A stretch of 64,000 bases of DNA from Chryseobacterium gotjawalense (GTDB lineage: Bacteria > Bacteroidota > Bacteroidia > Flavobacteriales > Weeksellaceae). The notes beneath the pieces are model-generated. The model made no database searches. It worked only from the letters and a program-made list of their open reading frames with translations, and was not told where the DNA came from. Within the stretch, counting starts at the first letter, position 1, and each line of letters begins with the position of its first letter. A program made the translations under genes and the position numbers. The DNA is taken from positions 3,100,001 to 3,164,000 of the forward strand of contig NZ_CP124855.1 of NCBI RefSeq assembly GCF_030012525.1, given 5' to 3'. This document shows, in pieces, positions 17,869-28,750 of this stretch.

Positions 17869-18642
17869 TTAATGGTCTCTTTTTACGACCGCTATCGGAT
17901 TCAGTTTGATCAGTTTCATTTTGTGCAGAAGAATCATAATGTAATACGTTACATCGATTTCATGCCATCTCACGCCACCGAAATTGGCTCTGCCGCCATG
18001 TTTATGGTGATTGTTATGATAGCCTTCACCCATCATTAACCAGTCGAAACGGAAAAGGTTTTTAGACGTATCAGAAACTTTAAAGTTTGTATAACCGTAA
18101 ATGTGCGCAAACCAATTGATAATTACGCCGTGAATCGGCGCCATCATATAAGCCACAGGAAGTAAAATCCATTGCCACCAAGCGGTTGCAAAGAAGTAAA
18201 AGAACGCGGTGTAAGCAATTGCCCAACCGATTCTTGAAAACCAGGAACTTGCGAACTTGTCGAAACCTTCCCACTGCGGGACGTTCTTGGTGAATTTTTC
18301 TTCGATAATCGCTTTCTGACTGTTGATGTCGGCATAAATTTTCTTTGTACGCCACATCATGGAGAACAGATTGTCATCGTATTTTGGGGAATGCGGATCT
18401 TTTTCGGTATCTGCAAAAGCGTGGTGCATTCTGTGCATAACGCCGTATCCGTAAGCTGAAAGATAATTGGATCCCTGTGTAACCCACGTTAAAATAAAGC
18501 AAAGTTTCTCGCCAAATTTTGACATTTTAAAAGATTGATGCGCTGCGTAACGGTGCAGAAAAAAAGTTTGAAAAAACAGACCTGAATACCACAGGACGAT
18601 GATAAAAATAATAATAGTCATTAAAATAATAATTTGCTGCAA
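17869..18642 (-). CDS. Acyl-CoA / fatty acid desaturase
   Basis: Membrane di-iron desaturase that puts a double bond (most often delta-9) into acyl chains, keeping membranes fluid. The 257 residues contain the three histidine boxes: FLHRYAAHQ (H-x-x-x-x-H), GVMHRMHHAFADTEKDPHSP (H-x-x-H-H) and GEGYHNNHHKH (H-x-x-H-H), with hydrophobic segments between them. No cytochrome b5 domain. The start at 18642 precedes a leading membrane segment; Met at residue 8 is an alternative. Transcribed away from the TyrRS gene end by spacing of 106 nt; own terminator downstream. Confidence 0.93.
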   Translation of the reverse strand: MQQIIILMTIIIFIIVLWYSGLFFQTFFLHRYAAHQSFKMSKFGEKLCFILTWVTQGSNYLSAYGYGVMHRMHHAFADTEKDPHSPKYDDNLFSMMWRTKKIYADINSQKAIIEEKFTKNVPQWEGFDKFASSWFSRIGWAIAYTAFFYFFATAWWQWILLPVAYMMAPIHGVIINWFAHIYGYTNFKVSDTSKNLFRFDWLMMGEGYHNNHHKHGGRANFGGVRWHEIDVTYYIMILLHKMKLIKLNPIAVVKRDH

Positions 18643-18748
18643 AGATAGCGTTAATCCCTACTGCAAGATAGGGTTTATGAAATTTTAACGTGGGTTTACA
18701 TAATAATAAGCGCTTCGGAATTTTAATTAAGCTCCGTTGAAATTAAAT

Positions 18749-20044
18749 TTAAACCGCTTTTACAATGAAATAATTTTTCTTGCCTTTCTGTACCAACAAA
18801 AATTTCCCGTCGATCAGATCTTTTTCGCTAACCTCAAAGGTTTCGCTTACTTTTTCTTTATTAATTGAAATCGCGTTGCTCGTCAGTTCTCTTTTGGCTT
18901 CTCCTTTTGATTTTAGAAAACCAGATTTTTCTGAAATTAAATCAATCACATTGCTTCCTAAAACTTCAGATTTCGCAATCTCTTTTTGAGGAACGCCTTC
19001 AAAAACTTCCAGGAAAGTCGCTTCATCCAGATTCACCAAATCTTCTGCAGTCGATCGTCCGAATAAAATCTCTGAAGCTTTCACCGCTTTTTCAAATTCT
19101 TCACGGTTGTGAACCCAAACGGTTACTTCTTCTGCTAATTTTTTCTGCAGTTTTCTCTCGTGTGGCGCGGTTTGATGTTCGGCGATGAGGTTTTCAATTT
19201 CCTCTTTGCTTAAGAAAGTATAGAATTTTATGAATCTTTCGGCATCTGCATCGGTCGCGTTTACCCAGAACTGGTAGAATTTATAAGGAGAGGTTCTTTT
19301 CGCATCGAGCCAGTAATTTTCGCCGGCTTCCGATTTCCCGAATTTGGAACCGTCGGCTTTGGTGATGAGGGGAACGGTTAAAGCGAAAGCTTCTCCCTGA
19401 ACTTTACGGCGGATCAGTTCTGTCCCCGTGGTGATATTTCCCCACTGATCAGAACCGCCCATCTGCAGTTTTATATTTTTCGTTTTGTATAAATGTAGAA
19501 AATCGTAACCCTGTAACAGCTGGTAAGAGAATTCCGTGAAACTCATTCCTTCCGCGCCGCCTTCGCCGGTGATTCTTTTCTTCACCGATTCTTTCGCCAT
19601 CATGTAATTCACGGTAATGTTTTTACCGATATCGCGAATGAAATCGAGGAAAGAAATTTCTTTCATCCAGTCGTAATTGTTGACCAGTTCTGCGCTGTTC
19701 GCTTCTGTACCGTCGAAGTTTAAAAACCGGGATAACTGACCCTTCAAACATTCTACATAATGGTTCAGCGTTTCCTCATCCAAAGCATTTCTTTCATTGG
19801 ATTTTCCTGAAGGATCACCGATCATTCCTGTTGCGCCGCCCACCAAAGCGATGGGTTTATGACCGTGTTGCTGATAATGTGCAAGAACTTTGATTGGAAT
19901 TAAACTTCCGATATGCAACGAATCTGCGGTGGGATCAAAGCCGATATAGGCGGTCGTCATTTCCTTATTCAGTTGTTCTTCGGTTCCCGGCATCATGTCG
20001 GCAAATAAGCCGCGCCATTTCAGTTCTTCAATAAAAGCGTTCAT
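18749..20044 (-). CDS. tyrS: Tyrosine--tRNA ligase
   Basis: Charges tRNA-Tyr. Class I synthetase of 431 residues from the ATG at 20044 ([13 protein letters not shown], the normal TyrRS N-terminus; an upstream TTG at 20068 adds eight residues). The HIGH motif appears as [11 protein letters not shown], the tyrosine-binding QGYDFLHLY and [10 protein letters not shown] are present, and KMSKS appears as KFGKS, the form usual in bacterial TyrRS. An S4 RNA-binding domain fills the C-terminus from about residue 355. An essential housekeeping gene; no T-box leader visible, as expected outside Firmicutes. Confidence 0.97.
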   Translation of the reverse strand: MNAFIEELKWRGLFADMMPGTEEQLNKEMTTAYIGFDPTADSLHIGSLIPIKVLAHYQQHGHKPIALVGGATGMIGDPSGKSNERNALDEETLNHYVECLKGQLSRFLNFDGTEANSAELVNNYDWMKEISFLDFIRDIGKNITVNYMMAKESVKKRITGEGGAEGMSFTEFSYQLLQGYDFLHLYKTKNIKLQMGGSDQWGNITTGTELIRRKVQGEAFALTVPLITKADGSKFGKSEAGENYWLDAKRTSPYKFYQFWVNATDADAERFIKFYTFLSKEEIENLIAEHQTAPHERKLQKKLAEEVTVWVHNREEFEKAVKASEILFGRSTAEDLVNLDEATFLEVFEGVPQKEIAKSEVLGSNVIDLISEKSGFLKSKGEAKRELTSNAISINKEKVSETFEVSEKDLIDGKFLLVQKGKKNYFIVKAV

Positions 20045-20355
20045 TTTCTTGCAAATTTTAGGAGGCAAAGGTAGCGATTTGAGGCAGGAGTTCCAAGTTT
20101 CAGGTTTGTCATTTCAGGGAACGAATCAATCGGTTCTTCCCGTGCAGAATTCCGGGTTTTGAATGATTGGTTTCAGTGAATACTGTTTTTCAGGGTCATT
20201 ATTTTTGAATATGCTCTGCGTGAAAATTTTGCAGGCTTTCCAGGCAAAATTTCAATGATGAAAAGGCTTTGCAAATTATTTGATATTCATTTAATTAAGC
20301 CGTTATTTTTAAATTAAAATAGCTTAATTTTGCACCCCGAAATATTGATTTACTT
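20045..20355. other. Divergent intergenic region tyrS / J-KTSC gene
   Basis: 311 bases with no supported gene. The right end carries a -7 box for the plus-strand gene at 20325-20332. Confidence 0.5.
20325..20332 (+). promoter_or_regulatory. -7 box TANNTTTG before the J-KTSC gene
   Basis: TAATTTTG, 23 nt before the ATG at 20356. No TTG at the expected upstream spacing. Confidence 0.5.
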
Positions 20356-20802
20356 ATGAAAAGAATTGGCGAGCACAGAAAGCTTCTTGGGGTTGAAAAA
20401 ACCGCGACTTTAAAAGACTTGAAAACGGTTTACAGAAATACGATGAAAGATGCGCATCCTGATAAATTCGTGAATGACGAAGCCGGAAAACTGGAGGCCG
20501 AAGAAAAAAGCAAATCCGTCATTGAAGCCTACCATTTTTTGGTGAGCATCAACCCGGAAACTCAGGAAAAATACAAGGAAGAATATACGGAAACCATCTC
20601 CAGTTCGATTATTCAGGATTTTCATTACGAAAAATCAATTTTGAAAGTTCAGCATTTTAACGGTAAAATGTTTGAATATATTGGCGTTCCAAGAAATACC
20701 TACATCAAAATGGTGAATTCGGATTCTCCGAGCCGTTTTGCCAGAAGACATATTTACGGAAAGTATATTTACAGAAAAAATGGGGAAGCGATGGCGGAGT
20801 AA
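20356..20802 (+). CDS. J-domain-like / KTSC domain protein
   Basis: A 148-residue protein in two parts. Residues about 8-75 resemble a DnaJ J-domain with the diagnostic HPD tripeptide in DAHPDKFVND, followed by helix 3 EEKSKSVIEAYHFLVSINP. Residues about 85-145 are a KTSC domain (named after lysyl-tRNA synthetase C-terminal-like): YEKSILKVQHFNGKMFEYIG, then SRFARRHIYGKYIYRK. KTSC is thought to bind nucleic acid. The combination suggests an Hsp70 partner targeted to an RNA or ribosome, but no function is established. Monocistronic, with promoter box and terminator. Confidence 0.8.
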   Translation: MKRIGEHRKLLGVEKTATLKDLKTVYRNTMKDAHPDKFVNDEAGKLEAEEKSKSVIEAYHFLVSINPETQEKYKEEYTETISSSIIQDFHYEKSILKVQHFNGKMFEYIGVPRNTYIKMVNSDSPSRFARRHIYGKYIYRKNGEAMAE

Positions 20803-20825
20803 TTTCCTTTCGTTTTTAAAATTTT

Positions 20826-20861
20826 AAAAGCACCATTTCTTTAGAGATTGTGCTTTTTTTG
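20826..20861 (+). terminator. Rho-independent terminator after J-KTSC gene
   Basis: Stem AAAAGCAC (20826-20833) and GTGCTTTT (20850-20857), 16-nt loop, T run. 24 nt after the stop. Confidence 0.7.
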
Positions 20862-20999
20862 TTTAAAAAATGCAGATGTATAAAGAAGCTTCTGTGCATG
20901 GAGAGGTTGTACTTTTAGTGTACGGTCTGAAGTTATCGAAGGTAAGCCTTTACTCAACAAGGTCGTCATCGGAGGAGTTGTAATACCGACCATTGGTGA

Positions 21000-22483
<1,484 letters not shown>

Positions 22484-23019
22484 CTTGATGATAAGAGTGC
22501 CGCTTTTCTAATGAGTCTTCTTTTTGCGGACTTGTTTTCAGTACCTGAGCACAATTTTCAAAGGTACGGAAAGAGAATTATTTTGAAAAAATGTTTTATT
22601 ACAAATTAAAAAGCAAACTATTGTTTGAAGGTAATATTTGGTTCAGCGTGAAGAGATTTTTTTTATTTTGGATTGGGAGAGGTTGGCGTAATCATAAACC
22701 GGGAGTGACGAAAAGAAAAAGACGCTCAAAAAAGCATCTTCAGTTATTTTATTTTAAAAGTTGGTGCATCTTTAAATACAGCCAATATTGTTAATTTTAG
22801 TACCTTCTTAATTTTACCATGGTGGAATCCAGCGCGGTTTTCATTCTAAGGAGTATTTTTCTGCATTAAAAATGCAGTCGCCAGATTTATGGGATTTATT
22901 TGAAACGTCATTTAATAAAGGGACAAAATATAAGTATTGAAGATTTTTCTGCGATTAATTTGTAATATCATTAAAGGATTGCGCAAAAAATTGTAATTTT
23001 AAAATTAAATTTAATTATT
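22484..23019. other. Divergent intergenic region
   Basis: 536 bases with no supported gene. Contains the minus-strand -7 box CAAAGGTA (22559-22566, read TACCTTTG) 76 nt above the monooxygenase start and a small perfect hairpin CTGCATT-AAA-AATGCAG at 22861-22877. No function recognised for the rest. Confidence 0.5.
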
Positions 23020-23739
23020 ATGGCAGATCAACATCTTATCATCGACTGGACGCAATTGCCAACTTATAACACAATTATGGCTTTGTTGGTCGGCGTTTCC
23101 CTGATCAGTCTTGCAAAAATCGGAAGGGAACTGGTTTATCACAAAATGCCAAATCCGAAAGGGTGGGCGATCAATTTTGGAGTTTTAGGAATTATTCTTT
23201 TTCTGACCGGTCTGCACATGACTTTAACCTGGCCAATGGCGAAATATTTTCCGTTTGACAATATTATTTTTGGAGAAACTACTTTAGCTTTTGGAACTTT
23301 GGATCTTGCCCTTGCGTTTTATTTTTGGAAAAATTCTGCGGAAATTTTAACAGCAAAAGAACCTTTAAAGTTAATCAGCGTTCACTTTAAGCCTTTAAAT
23401 ATTTTGTTTTATGCATTGGCTTTAATGCTTACTTCAATATTTTTTGCTGGCGTACAATTTCAGTTTTTTGCGGCTCCAAAAGAAGAACCTATTTCGGGGA
23501 ATTTTGCTGATTTACCGTGGTTAGAAGCCTGGGGATTATCGTTGGTGTTTTTGGGAATCGGTATTTGCGGTGCGTTAACCTCTCGTTTTTTTAATCAGGC
23601 TTCAAAATCAGAATATAAAGTTTCATTTTTGGATCAGTTATGTTATATTGGATTGATGATTACGGGTTGGTTTATGCTGCTTTTTGGCGCATTGAATTAT
23701 TACACGCACATCGGTTTAATTTTAAACACCATGAAATAA
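23020..23739 (+). CDS. DUF981 family membrane protein
   Basis: Integral membrane protein of 239 residues with about six hydrophobic helices, beginning near residue 16 (YNTIMALLVGVSLISLA). Hydrophobic blocks recur at about 50-70, 85-100, 125-145, 170-190 and 210-235. GLHMTLTWPMAKYFPFDNII and the FGETTLAFGTLDLALAFYF helix match my recollection of DUF981. Function not known. Single gene facing the NmrA-like gene end-to-end (19 nt apart, opposite strands). Confidence 0.65.
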   Translation: MADQHLIIDWTQLPTYNTIMALLVGVSLISLAKIGRELVYHKMPNPKGWAINFGVLGIILFLTGLHMTLTWPMAKYFPFDNIIFGETTLAFGTLDLALAFYFWKNSAEILTAKEPLKLISVHFKPLNILFYALALMLTSIFFAGVQFQFFAAPKEEPISGNFADLPWLEAWGLSLVFLGIGICGALTSRFFNQASKSEYKVSFLDQLCYIGLMITGWFMLLFGALNYYTHIGLILNTMK

Positions 23740-23758
23740 TACTGGATTGATTTCTTTC

Positions 23759-24664
23759 TTATTTGGAATCGATATTTTTAACAAGAAAGTCTTCAACCGT
23801 CGTCCATTTTACTTCCGGATAGCGATTGTTATCAGTGCTTTTTAGTAGGCCTCGTTTGTCGATCATATTTCGCATGTACTGCATTCCCTGATAGGCGGGA
23901 TAAATTTCTGTTTTTCCCGGTGCTAATTTTTTGGCGATCTTTATAAGCAGACTCAATAATCCAAGTCCACCTAACCGAAAGAGACGGAATTTCTGACCGG
24001 TCAATTCTTCCATAATCCTTCCAGTTTCCCGGGGACTGATTTGATCTCCCGCAATGCTCAGGTAGCGTGGAGTAGAAGTGTCGAGCGCAACATTTGCCGT
24101 AAACTCAGCCGTATTGTCTAAAGTGGTGAACGCTAATTTGTGGTCAACGTTGCCCCAGTAAATAATGAGTTTTCTTTTGAAAATAATCATCGGAAATTCG
24201 GCCGTAAGCATGTCCATAAAAGCGCCATTAAAAATAGTGGTGGCCTCGATGGGAGCCGCATCCAAATAGGTGTGAAATGCTCTTCTTAGATCGAGATTCC
24301 GGTTTTCACCATCGTTGAATTTTGTAAAATCTAAAGAATAATCGGAAGGGATAAATCGAGGGACGCCGGCTAAAACTACACCGTTTAAGAGTGTTTTTTG
24401 GGTATCGATCACCACTTCTTTCAACCCTGCCAATGCCGAAACTACACAAGATGCACCGCTGCAGGCAGTCGCTATTTCCTGTTCACTCGTCATATTTATT
24501 GGCAACACTTTGGCACCTAGCTTTTCAAGTTGACCTATTTTTTCTGCGTCACTTGTGGTCCGGACCAAAACCCGAACTTCGGCTCCTCTTTCAATCAAAG
24601 CTTTTACGATTCTACCGCCAAGATTACCAGTTCCGCCGGCTACAGCTATTATTGGTTTACTCAT
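23759..24664 (-). CDS. NmrA-family NAD(P)-binding oxidoreductase
   Basis: Atypical SDR of the NmrA/isoflavone reductase (PCBER) type, 301 residues. The dinucleotide motif is at the N-terminus, VAGGTGNLGGRIVKALI, with RVLVRTTSD providing the NADP-phosphate arginine. FIPSDYSLDFTKF corresponds to the family motif around the catalytic loop; the C-terminal half carries KFRLFRLGGLGLLSLLIK. Relatives reduce aromatic alcohols/quinones or act as redox sensors; the substrate here is open. The start ATG at 24664 matches the family. Single gene. Confidence 0.85.
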   Translation of the reverse strand: MSKPIIAVAGGTGNLGGRIVKALIERGAEVRVLVRTTSDAEKIGQLEKLGAKVLPINMTSEQEIATACSGASCVVSALAGLKEVVIDTQKTLLNGVVLAGVPRFIPSDYSLDFTKFNDGENRNLDLRRAFHTYLDAAPIEATTIFNGAFMDMLTAEFPMIIFKRKLIIYWGNVDHKLAFTTLDNTAEFTANVALDTSTPRYLSIAGDQISPRETGRIMEELTGQKFRLFRLGGLGLLSLLIKIAKKLAPGKTEIYPAYQGMQYMRNMIDKRGLLKSTDNNRYPEVKWTTVEDFLVKNIDSK

Positions 24665-24886
24665 GTATTGGTTTATGATTAATTATTTATCGAAAGAAAT
24701 GCGTTTTTCAATATCCAAAACCTAAAAATATTTAAAGTTTGTAGATTTTTTATATTCAATGGACATGAAATTCTTCCAGCAAATATACGACAGACCACAC
24801 AGTGTATCAGTAATTTTACTGGAAGAAAGTTGGGGAAATTTTTCTCCAGTTGAAAGTGGAAAAACGCAGATTATTATTTTATAATC

Positions 24887-25071
24887 TTGCCGCTGTACTA
24901 TTTACCCATTCCGGAAAAATCAAAGGTAAATGCCTTTTCGTTTTCTGACTTATGCCATTTATTATTTATGATTAAAGCTTATAAAAAAACTCTTTGCAAA
25001 AGTTTTTGACCTTCCGGACTTCACTGGTTTGCATACTTCTTAATAATTTCTGAAAGTGGTTTTATGCGGTT
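24887..25071 (-). pseudogene. Decayed copy of the 3' end of the MoxR-type gene
   Basis: On the minus strand this stretch reads RIKPLSEIIKKYANQ, stop, SPEGQKLL, stop, ALIINNKWHKSENEKAF and TFDFSGMGK, stop. This aligns without gaps to the C-terminal about 60 residues of the MoxR-type ATPase at 27251-28705 (IKPLSEIIGEYADQ ... SENEKAFTFDSAGIGK). It holds three in-frame stops and no start, so it is a relic. It is in the same orientation as the intact gene, 2,364 bases away, with the ice-binding protein gene between the two copies. Confidence 0.88.
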
Positions 25072-25261
25072 GGGCTTATATAAACACGACCCGCGCTGAA
25101 CGGAACTCTTTTTTTTATTGGTGGCTGAGCGCTGCCGAAGCCACCCATAAAAAAAGTGGGAATACTCCGACAAACTCTGAAAAAACTCCAGACGGAAACA
25201 GGCACCCAAAAAATAAACCCCACCAGGATGGCGGGGTTTATTAAAATTTTGAAAAAGATTT
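25072..25261. other. Hairpin-rich spacer next to the moxR relic
   Basis: No gene. Contains a long imperfect stem-loop, T-run + ATTGGTGGCT ... AGCCACCCAT + A-run (about 25109-25158), which would act as a terminator on either strand, and then the terminator of the ice-binding gene (25212-25242). Confidence 0.6.
25212..25242 (-). terminator. Rho-independent terminator after ice-binding gene
   Basis: Stem AATAAACCCCACC (25212-25224) and GGCGGGGTTTATT (25230-25242), 5-nt loop, one G-T pair, with T run on the minus strand. 20 nt after the stop. Confidence 0.85.
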
Positions 25262-26863
25262 TTACGGTTTGGAAATTAATTTCCCACTCTGTTTGGCTCC
25301 GTTTTTACCGGTTAACTGGTAAAAATAAACGCCTACAGGAAGATTCATTGGTAATGAACTTGTTTTTTGTGACAGAACAGTTTGCATTACTTTAGCGCCC
25401 GCTGTATTGAAAATGGTCAGTGTGGATCCTCCGTCTAAGTCCTCCATTTTTATGTTTAAAACATTGGAGAAAGGATTGGGGAAAAGCTGAGCTTCTTTGG
25501 CTGCAACGGTATTAGAAATTGTTCCTAAAAGTTCACAACCGGAAGTCATCTGTGCATTGATTCCAAAAGTAGAAATTCCACCACTCGTACTTAATACACG
25601 GCCTTCAATCTCAACACCTTTATTAATGATAACAGCACCATTGTTTCCAATAACTGAACCTTTAAATTTCGTGTAATCATTGATGTTCACCGCGCCATCA
25701 ACTTTCCAGAAAACGTTTTTCGCCTGCGCCTTGTTGATGAGTTCTACGGAAGCATAAGTACTTGTAGACAAAGCGCCGTTGATTTTAATGACAAACACTG
25801 CATCTGGGTTATTCTGCGCATTAAGGATCACTTTTCCGTTAAGTACAGTGGCTGCATTCATTTCGTAAGTATGCGGAGTCAGTTCCAGATCCTGTCCGAA
25901 CGCTGCAGGATAAAGAAGTTCAATATCTGTAGGAAGCGTGTTGAGGAAAGTATATGCATTATTAAGATCTAATGAAGCTTTAGCGGTAGAAGGATCCGGC
26001 ATAAGGTGGATCGTGCCGGTTACTTTTGTAGCTTCAAAACCTGTGGTAAGTCCTACATTGGTTCCAACATCACCGGTTATATAAGTGATTCCTGTATTGG
26101 TTAACGAACCGTTTCCAGTGAATACTGTGTAACAGACAACAGTGCCTAACGGCGGTTGAGCCGGGCCTGTAAGTACCTTTGATCCGCAGCCAACCGGCTT
26201 TCTTACGGTAACTCCCGATACGGTAACAGCGCCTGTTGTAGAAAGTGCACGACCTTCAAGTGAAGCGCCAGAACGAAGAATGATGGCTGCGTTATTTGCT
26301 ACGATGGTTCCTTTCATTGCAGTGTTCGTGGCAAGGTCAACAAGGCCTTCAACTTTCCAAAATACATTGCAGGCAAGTGCTCCGTTGGTCAGTAAAACCT
26401 GCGCACCTGCTGCTGAGGATAAAGCTCCCTGAATTTTAAAGATAAAAACTGAATTGGCATTTCCGCCACCATCAAGTGTTAAAGTGTTGCTTAAACTTGC
26501 ACTTTCTCCGATAGAGTAAGTTCCGGCAGTAAGTATCTGTCCGTTTCCTAAAAGAGGAGAAGGGAAATAGTTGGGAGTCGCTGCGTTTAACTGGTTGTAA
26601 GCAATGATAAGATCGGCTGCGGCAATCATCGTCGTTCCGTCTGAATCATGCATTACCCCATCTACGTTTCCAAAATTGGTGCTTGACCCGTTATTGGTGC
26701 CCACATCTCCAGTAAGGTGAGAAAGGCCAGTATTAGATACTGCGCCATTCGTAGAGAAAAGTGCAAAGTTAGCGGCACTCCCCAGAACCGGAGCCTGAGC
26801 TTGTGCCAGTGAACTAAAGCTCATGAATGCAGCCGAAGCTGCCAAAAGTATAAATTTTTTCAT
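25262..26863 (-). CDS. Secreted tandem DUF3494 (ice-binding) protein with T9SS tail
   Basis: Ice-binding-type beta-helix protein, 533 residues. A Sec signal peptide is visible (MKKFILLAASAAFMSFSS to AQAQ). Two DUF3494 domains follow: about 28-225 (LGSAANFALFSTNGAVSNTG, HLTGDVGTNNGSS, VFIFKIQGALSS, NVFWKVEG, GRALSTTGAV) and about 240-440 (YITGDVGTNVGLT, VFVIKINGALST, NVFWKVDGAV, GRVLSTSGG). DUF3494 proteins bind ice and inhibit recrystallisation. The last about 75 residues, from LFPNPFSNVLNIKM to VYFYQLTGKNG, form a type A T9SS sorting domain, so the protein should leave through the type IX system and stay on or near the cell surface. A cell-surface double-domain form suggests ice adhesion as well as freeze protection, as inference. 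Confidence 0.93.
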   Translation of the reverse strand: MKKFILLAASAAFMSFSSLAQAQAPVLGSAANFALFSTNGAVSNTGLSHLTGDVGTNNGSSTNFGNVDGVMHDSDGTTMIAAADLIIAYNQLNAATPNYFPSPLLGNGQILTAGTYSIGESASLSNTLTLDGGGNANSVFIFKIQGALSSAAGAQVLLTNGALACNVFWKVEGLVDLATNTAMKGTIVANNAAIILRSGASLEGRALSTTGAVTVSGVTVRKPVGCGSKVLTGPAQPPLGTVVCYTVFTGNGSLTNTGITYITGDVGTNVGLTTGFEATKVTGTIHLMPDPSTAKASLDLNNAYTFLNTLPTDIELLYPAAFGQDLELTPHTYEMNAATVLNGKVILNAQNNPDAVFVIKINGALSTSTYASVELINKAQAKNVFWKVDGAVNINDYTKFKGSVIGNNGAVIINKGVEIEGRVLSTSGGISTFGINAQMTSGCELLGTISNTVAAKEAQLFPNPFSNVLNIKMEDLDGGSTLTIFNTAGAKVMQTVLSQKTSSLPMNLPVGVYFYQLTGKNGAKQSGKLISKP

Positions 26864-27187
26864 TTATTAAGAATTAAACTGAGTATAAGCACTACAGTTC
26901 ATCAAAGATACTCTCTTTTTTCAATAAACAATATTATTTTGATAAAAATAATGGTATTTTGGTGTTTTTATTTTAATAATATCAATTATATTAATGTATT
27001 TTGTGTTTGTTCTTCGATATTTATTTGTGATTTTAATAATTATATTTCGATTAAATGTTGAGGTGAATAATATTTTTTCACATTCCGGCTATTGTCCTGT
27101 AATTCCGACACGATTGAGCACAGATCGATGAATAAAAATCCTAAACGTTTCCTTACAAGAAAGAGGATTAAAATATTTAAAAAGAAA
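26864..27187. other. Upstream region of the ice-binding gene
   Basis: 324 very AT-rich bases with no gene. No clean TANNTTTG box was found. Base composition near 26930-27070 is lower in GC than the flanking genes. Confidence 0.45.
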
Positions 27188-27218
27188 AACCTCATTTAAA
27201 TCTTTTTTAAATGAGGTT
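27188..27218 (-). terminator. Rho-independent terminator after MoxR-type gene
   Basis: Perfect stem AACCTCATTTAAA (27188-27200) and TTTAAATGAGGTT (27206-27218), T-rich on the minus strand. 33 nt after the stop. Confidence 0.85.
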
Positions 27219-27250
27219 GGTGTTGATTGCGGGATGAAATCTCTTTTTAA

Positions 27251-28705
27251 TTAGCTGCTATAATATTTGCCAATTCCGGCAGAATCGAAGGTAAACGCTT
27301 TTTCGTTTTCTGATTTGTCCAACTTATTATTAATGGTCAAAGCCCATAAAATAAGTTCTTTGCAGAAGTTTTGATCTTCCGGATTTAACTGGTCTGCATA
27401 TTCGCCGATTATTTCTGAAAGGGGTTTTATGCTGTTTAGTTTCGTATAGAATTCCTGATCGGTATCGTCGAAATTTAATTCTAAAGAATTTTTATTAAAC
27501 CATTTAATGACATCGGTATATGGCGCTTTGATGCCTTCTTTTTCCAGTTTCGGGATTCGGGGGAAAATCATTTCAAACTGCGTCATCACGGCTTTGTCAA
27601 TGAGAATTTTCGCGACATGATCGGCTCCTTCCTGTTCGCCTTCATAAACCAGTTCAATTTTTCCGGTGACCGACGGAATGATTGACAGGAAATCCAGCAA
27701 ACGCACCGTCGTTTTTTCAGCATATGATTCTATTAAACGCAGTTTTGCGGCGGCCATTAAGTTTTCCATGGCACTGATCGTCAATCTCGCACTCACGCCA
27801 CTTTTCGCATCTACATATTCGCTGTTACGCGCTGCAAAAGCCACTTCTTCCAAAAGGTCTTTGGCTAAACTTGGAACTTGAATTTGTGCTTTATCTTCTT
27901 TAGAAATTAAAGCTTCCTGTTCGGTGATCTGTCTTGCAAGCGCAATGGTTTTCGGATAATGCGTGAAAATCTGGGACCCGATTCTGTCTTTTAAAGGCGT
28001 TACAATACTTCCTCTGTTCGTATAATCTTCCGGATTTGCCGTAAAGACAAACTGAATGTCCAGCGGCATTCTCAACTGAAAACCCCGAATCTGAATATCG
28101 CCTTCCTGCAAAATATTAAATAAGGCAACCTGAATTCTTGCCTGTAAATCCGGCAGTTCATTCAGAACGAAAATACATCGGTTCGCGCGGGGAATCATGC
28201 CGTAATGCAAAACGCGTTCGTCGGAATAGGGAAGTTTTAAAGTCGCTGCTTTGATGGGATCGATGTCGCCAATTAAATCTGCTACATTCACGTCTGGAGT
28301 GGCGAGTTTTTCAAAGAAACGGTCGGAACGGTGCACCCAGGAAATCATGGTTTCGTCGCCATGTTCTTCAATCAGGTCCCGTGCGTATTTTGAAATCGGT
28401 TGAAAAGGACTGTCATTGATTTCAGAACCTTTTACGATCGGCATGTATTCATCGAGCAAATTGACCATGCTTCTCGCAATCTTGGTTTTTGCCTGTCCGC
28501 GAAGTCCCAGAAGGTTGATGTGATGTCCGGCTAAAATTGCTTTTTTCAGCTGCGGAACTACGGTGTCTTCATAACCCCAAAGACCTTCGAATACCGGTTC
28601 TTTCGCTTTAATTCTGGCAATTAAGTTCGCCTGAATTTCCTGATTAATGGTTTTGTGGGTATAACCGGAATCTTTTAATTCTTTAAAAGTGATATCGTTT
28701 TTCAT
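27251..28705 (-). CDS. MoxR/magnesium-chelatase-type AAA+ ATPase
   Basis: AAA+ ATPase of the MoxR/ChlI-like class, 484 residues. The Walker A loop is LLGLRGQAKTKIARSM (G-x-x-G-x-x-K-T); Walker B is unusual, CIFVLNELPDL, with N-E in place of D-E; sensor 1 is FVFTANPEDYTNRG and the arginine-finger region LKDRIGSQI follows. These enzymes work as hexameric chaperones with a VWA partner, here the gene 105 nt downstream of the VWA stop on the same strand (VWA gene first). Pairs of this kind remodel or insert cofactors into protein complexes; the client is unknown. A decayed copy of its 3' end lies at 24887-25071. Confidence 0.85.
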   Translation of the reverse strand: MKNDITFKELKDSGYTHKTINQEIQANLIARIKAKEPVFEGLWGYEDTVVPQLKKAILAGHHINLLGLRGQAKTKIARSMVNLLDEYMPIVKGSEINDSPFQPISKYARDLIEEHGDETMISWVHRSDRFFEKLATPDVNVADLIGDIDPIKAATLKLPYSDERVLHYGMIPRANRCIFVLNELPDLQARIQVALFNILQEGDIQIRGFQLRMPLDIQFVFTANPEDYTNRGSIVTPLKDRIGSQIFTHYPKTIALARQITEQEALISKEDKAQIQVPSLAKDLLEEVAFAARNSEYVDAKSGVSARLTISAMENLMAAAKLRLIESYAEKTTVRLLDFLSIIPSVTGKIELVYEGEQEGADHVAKILIDKAVMTQFEMIFPRIPKLEKEGIKAPYTDVIKWFNKNSLELNFDDTDQEFYTKLNSIKPLSEIIGEYADQLNPEDQNFCKELILWALTINNKLDKSENEKAFTFDSAGIGKYYSS

Positions 28706-28750
28706 GTATTTATAATGATGATTTATTTCTTAATTTATTTTAAAATCGGT

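Noticed and set aside
17848..18039. 63-codon plus-strand frame over the desaturase end
   Set aside because: Antisense shadow of the desaturase gene beginning inside the terminator.
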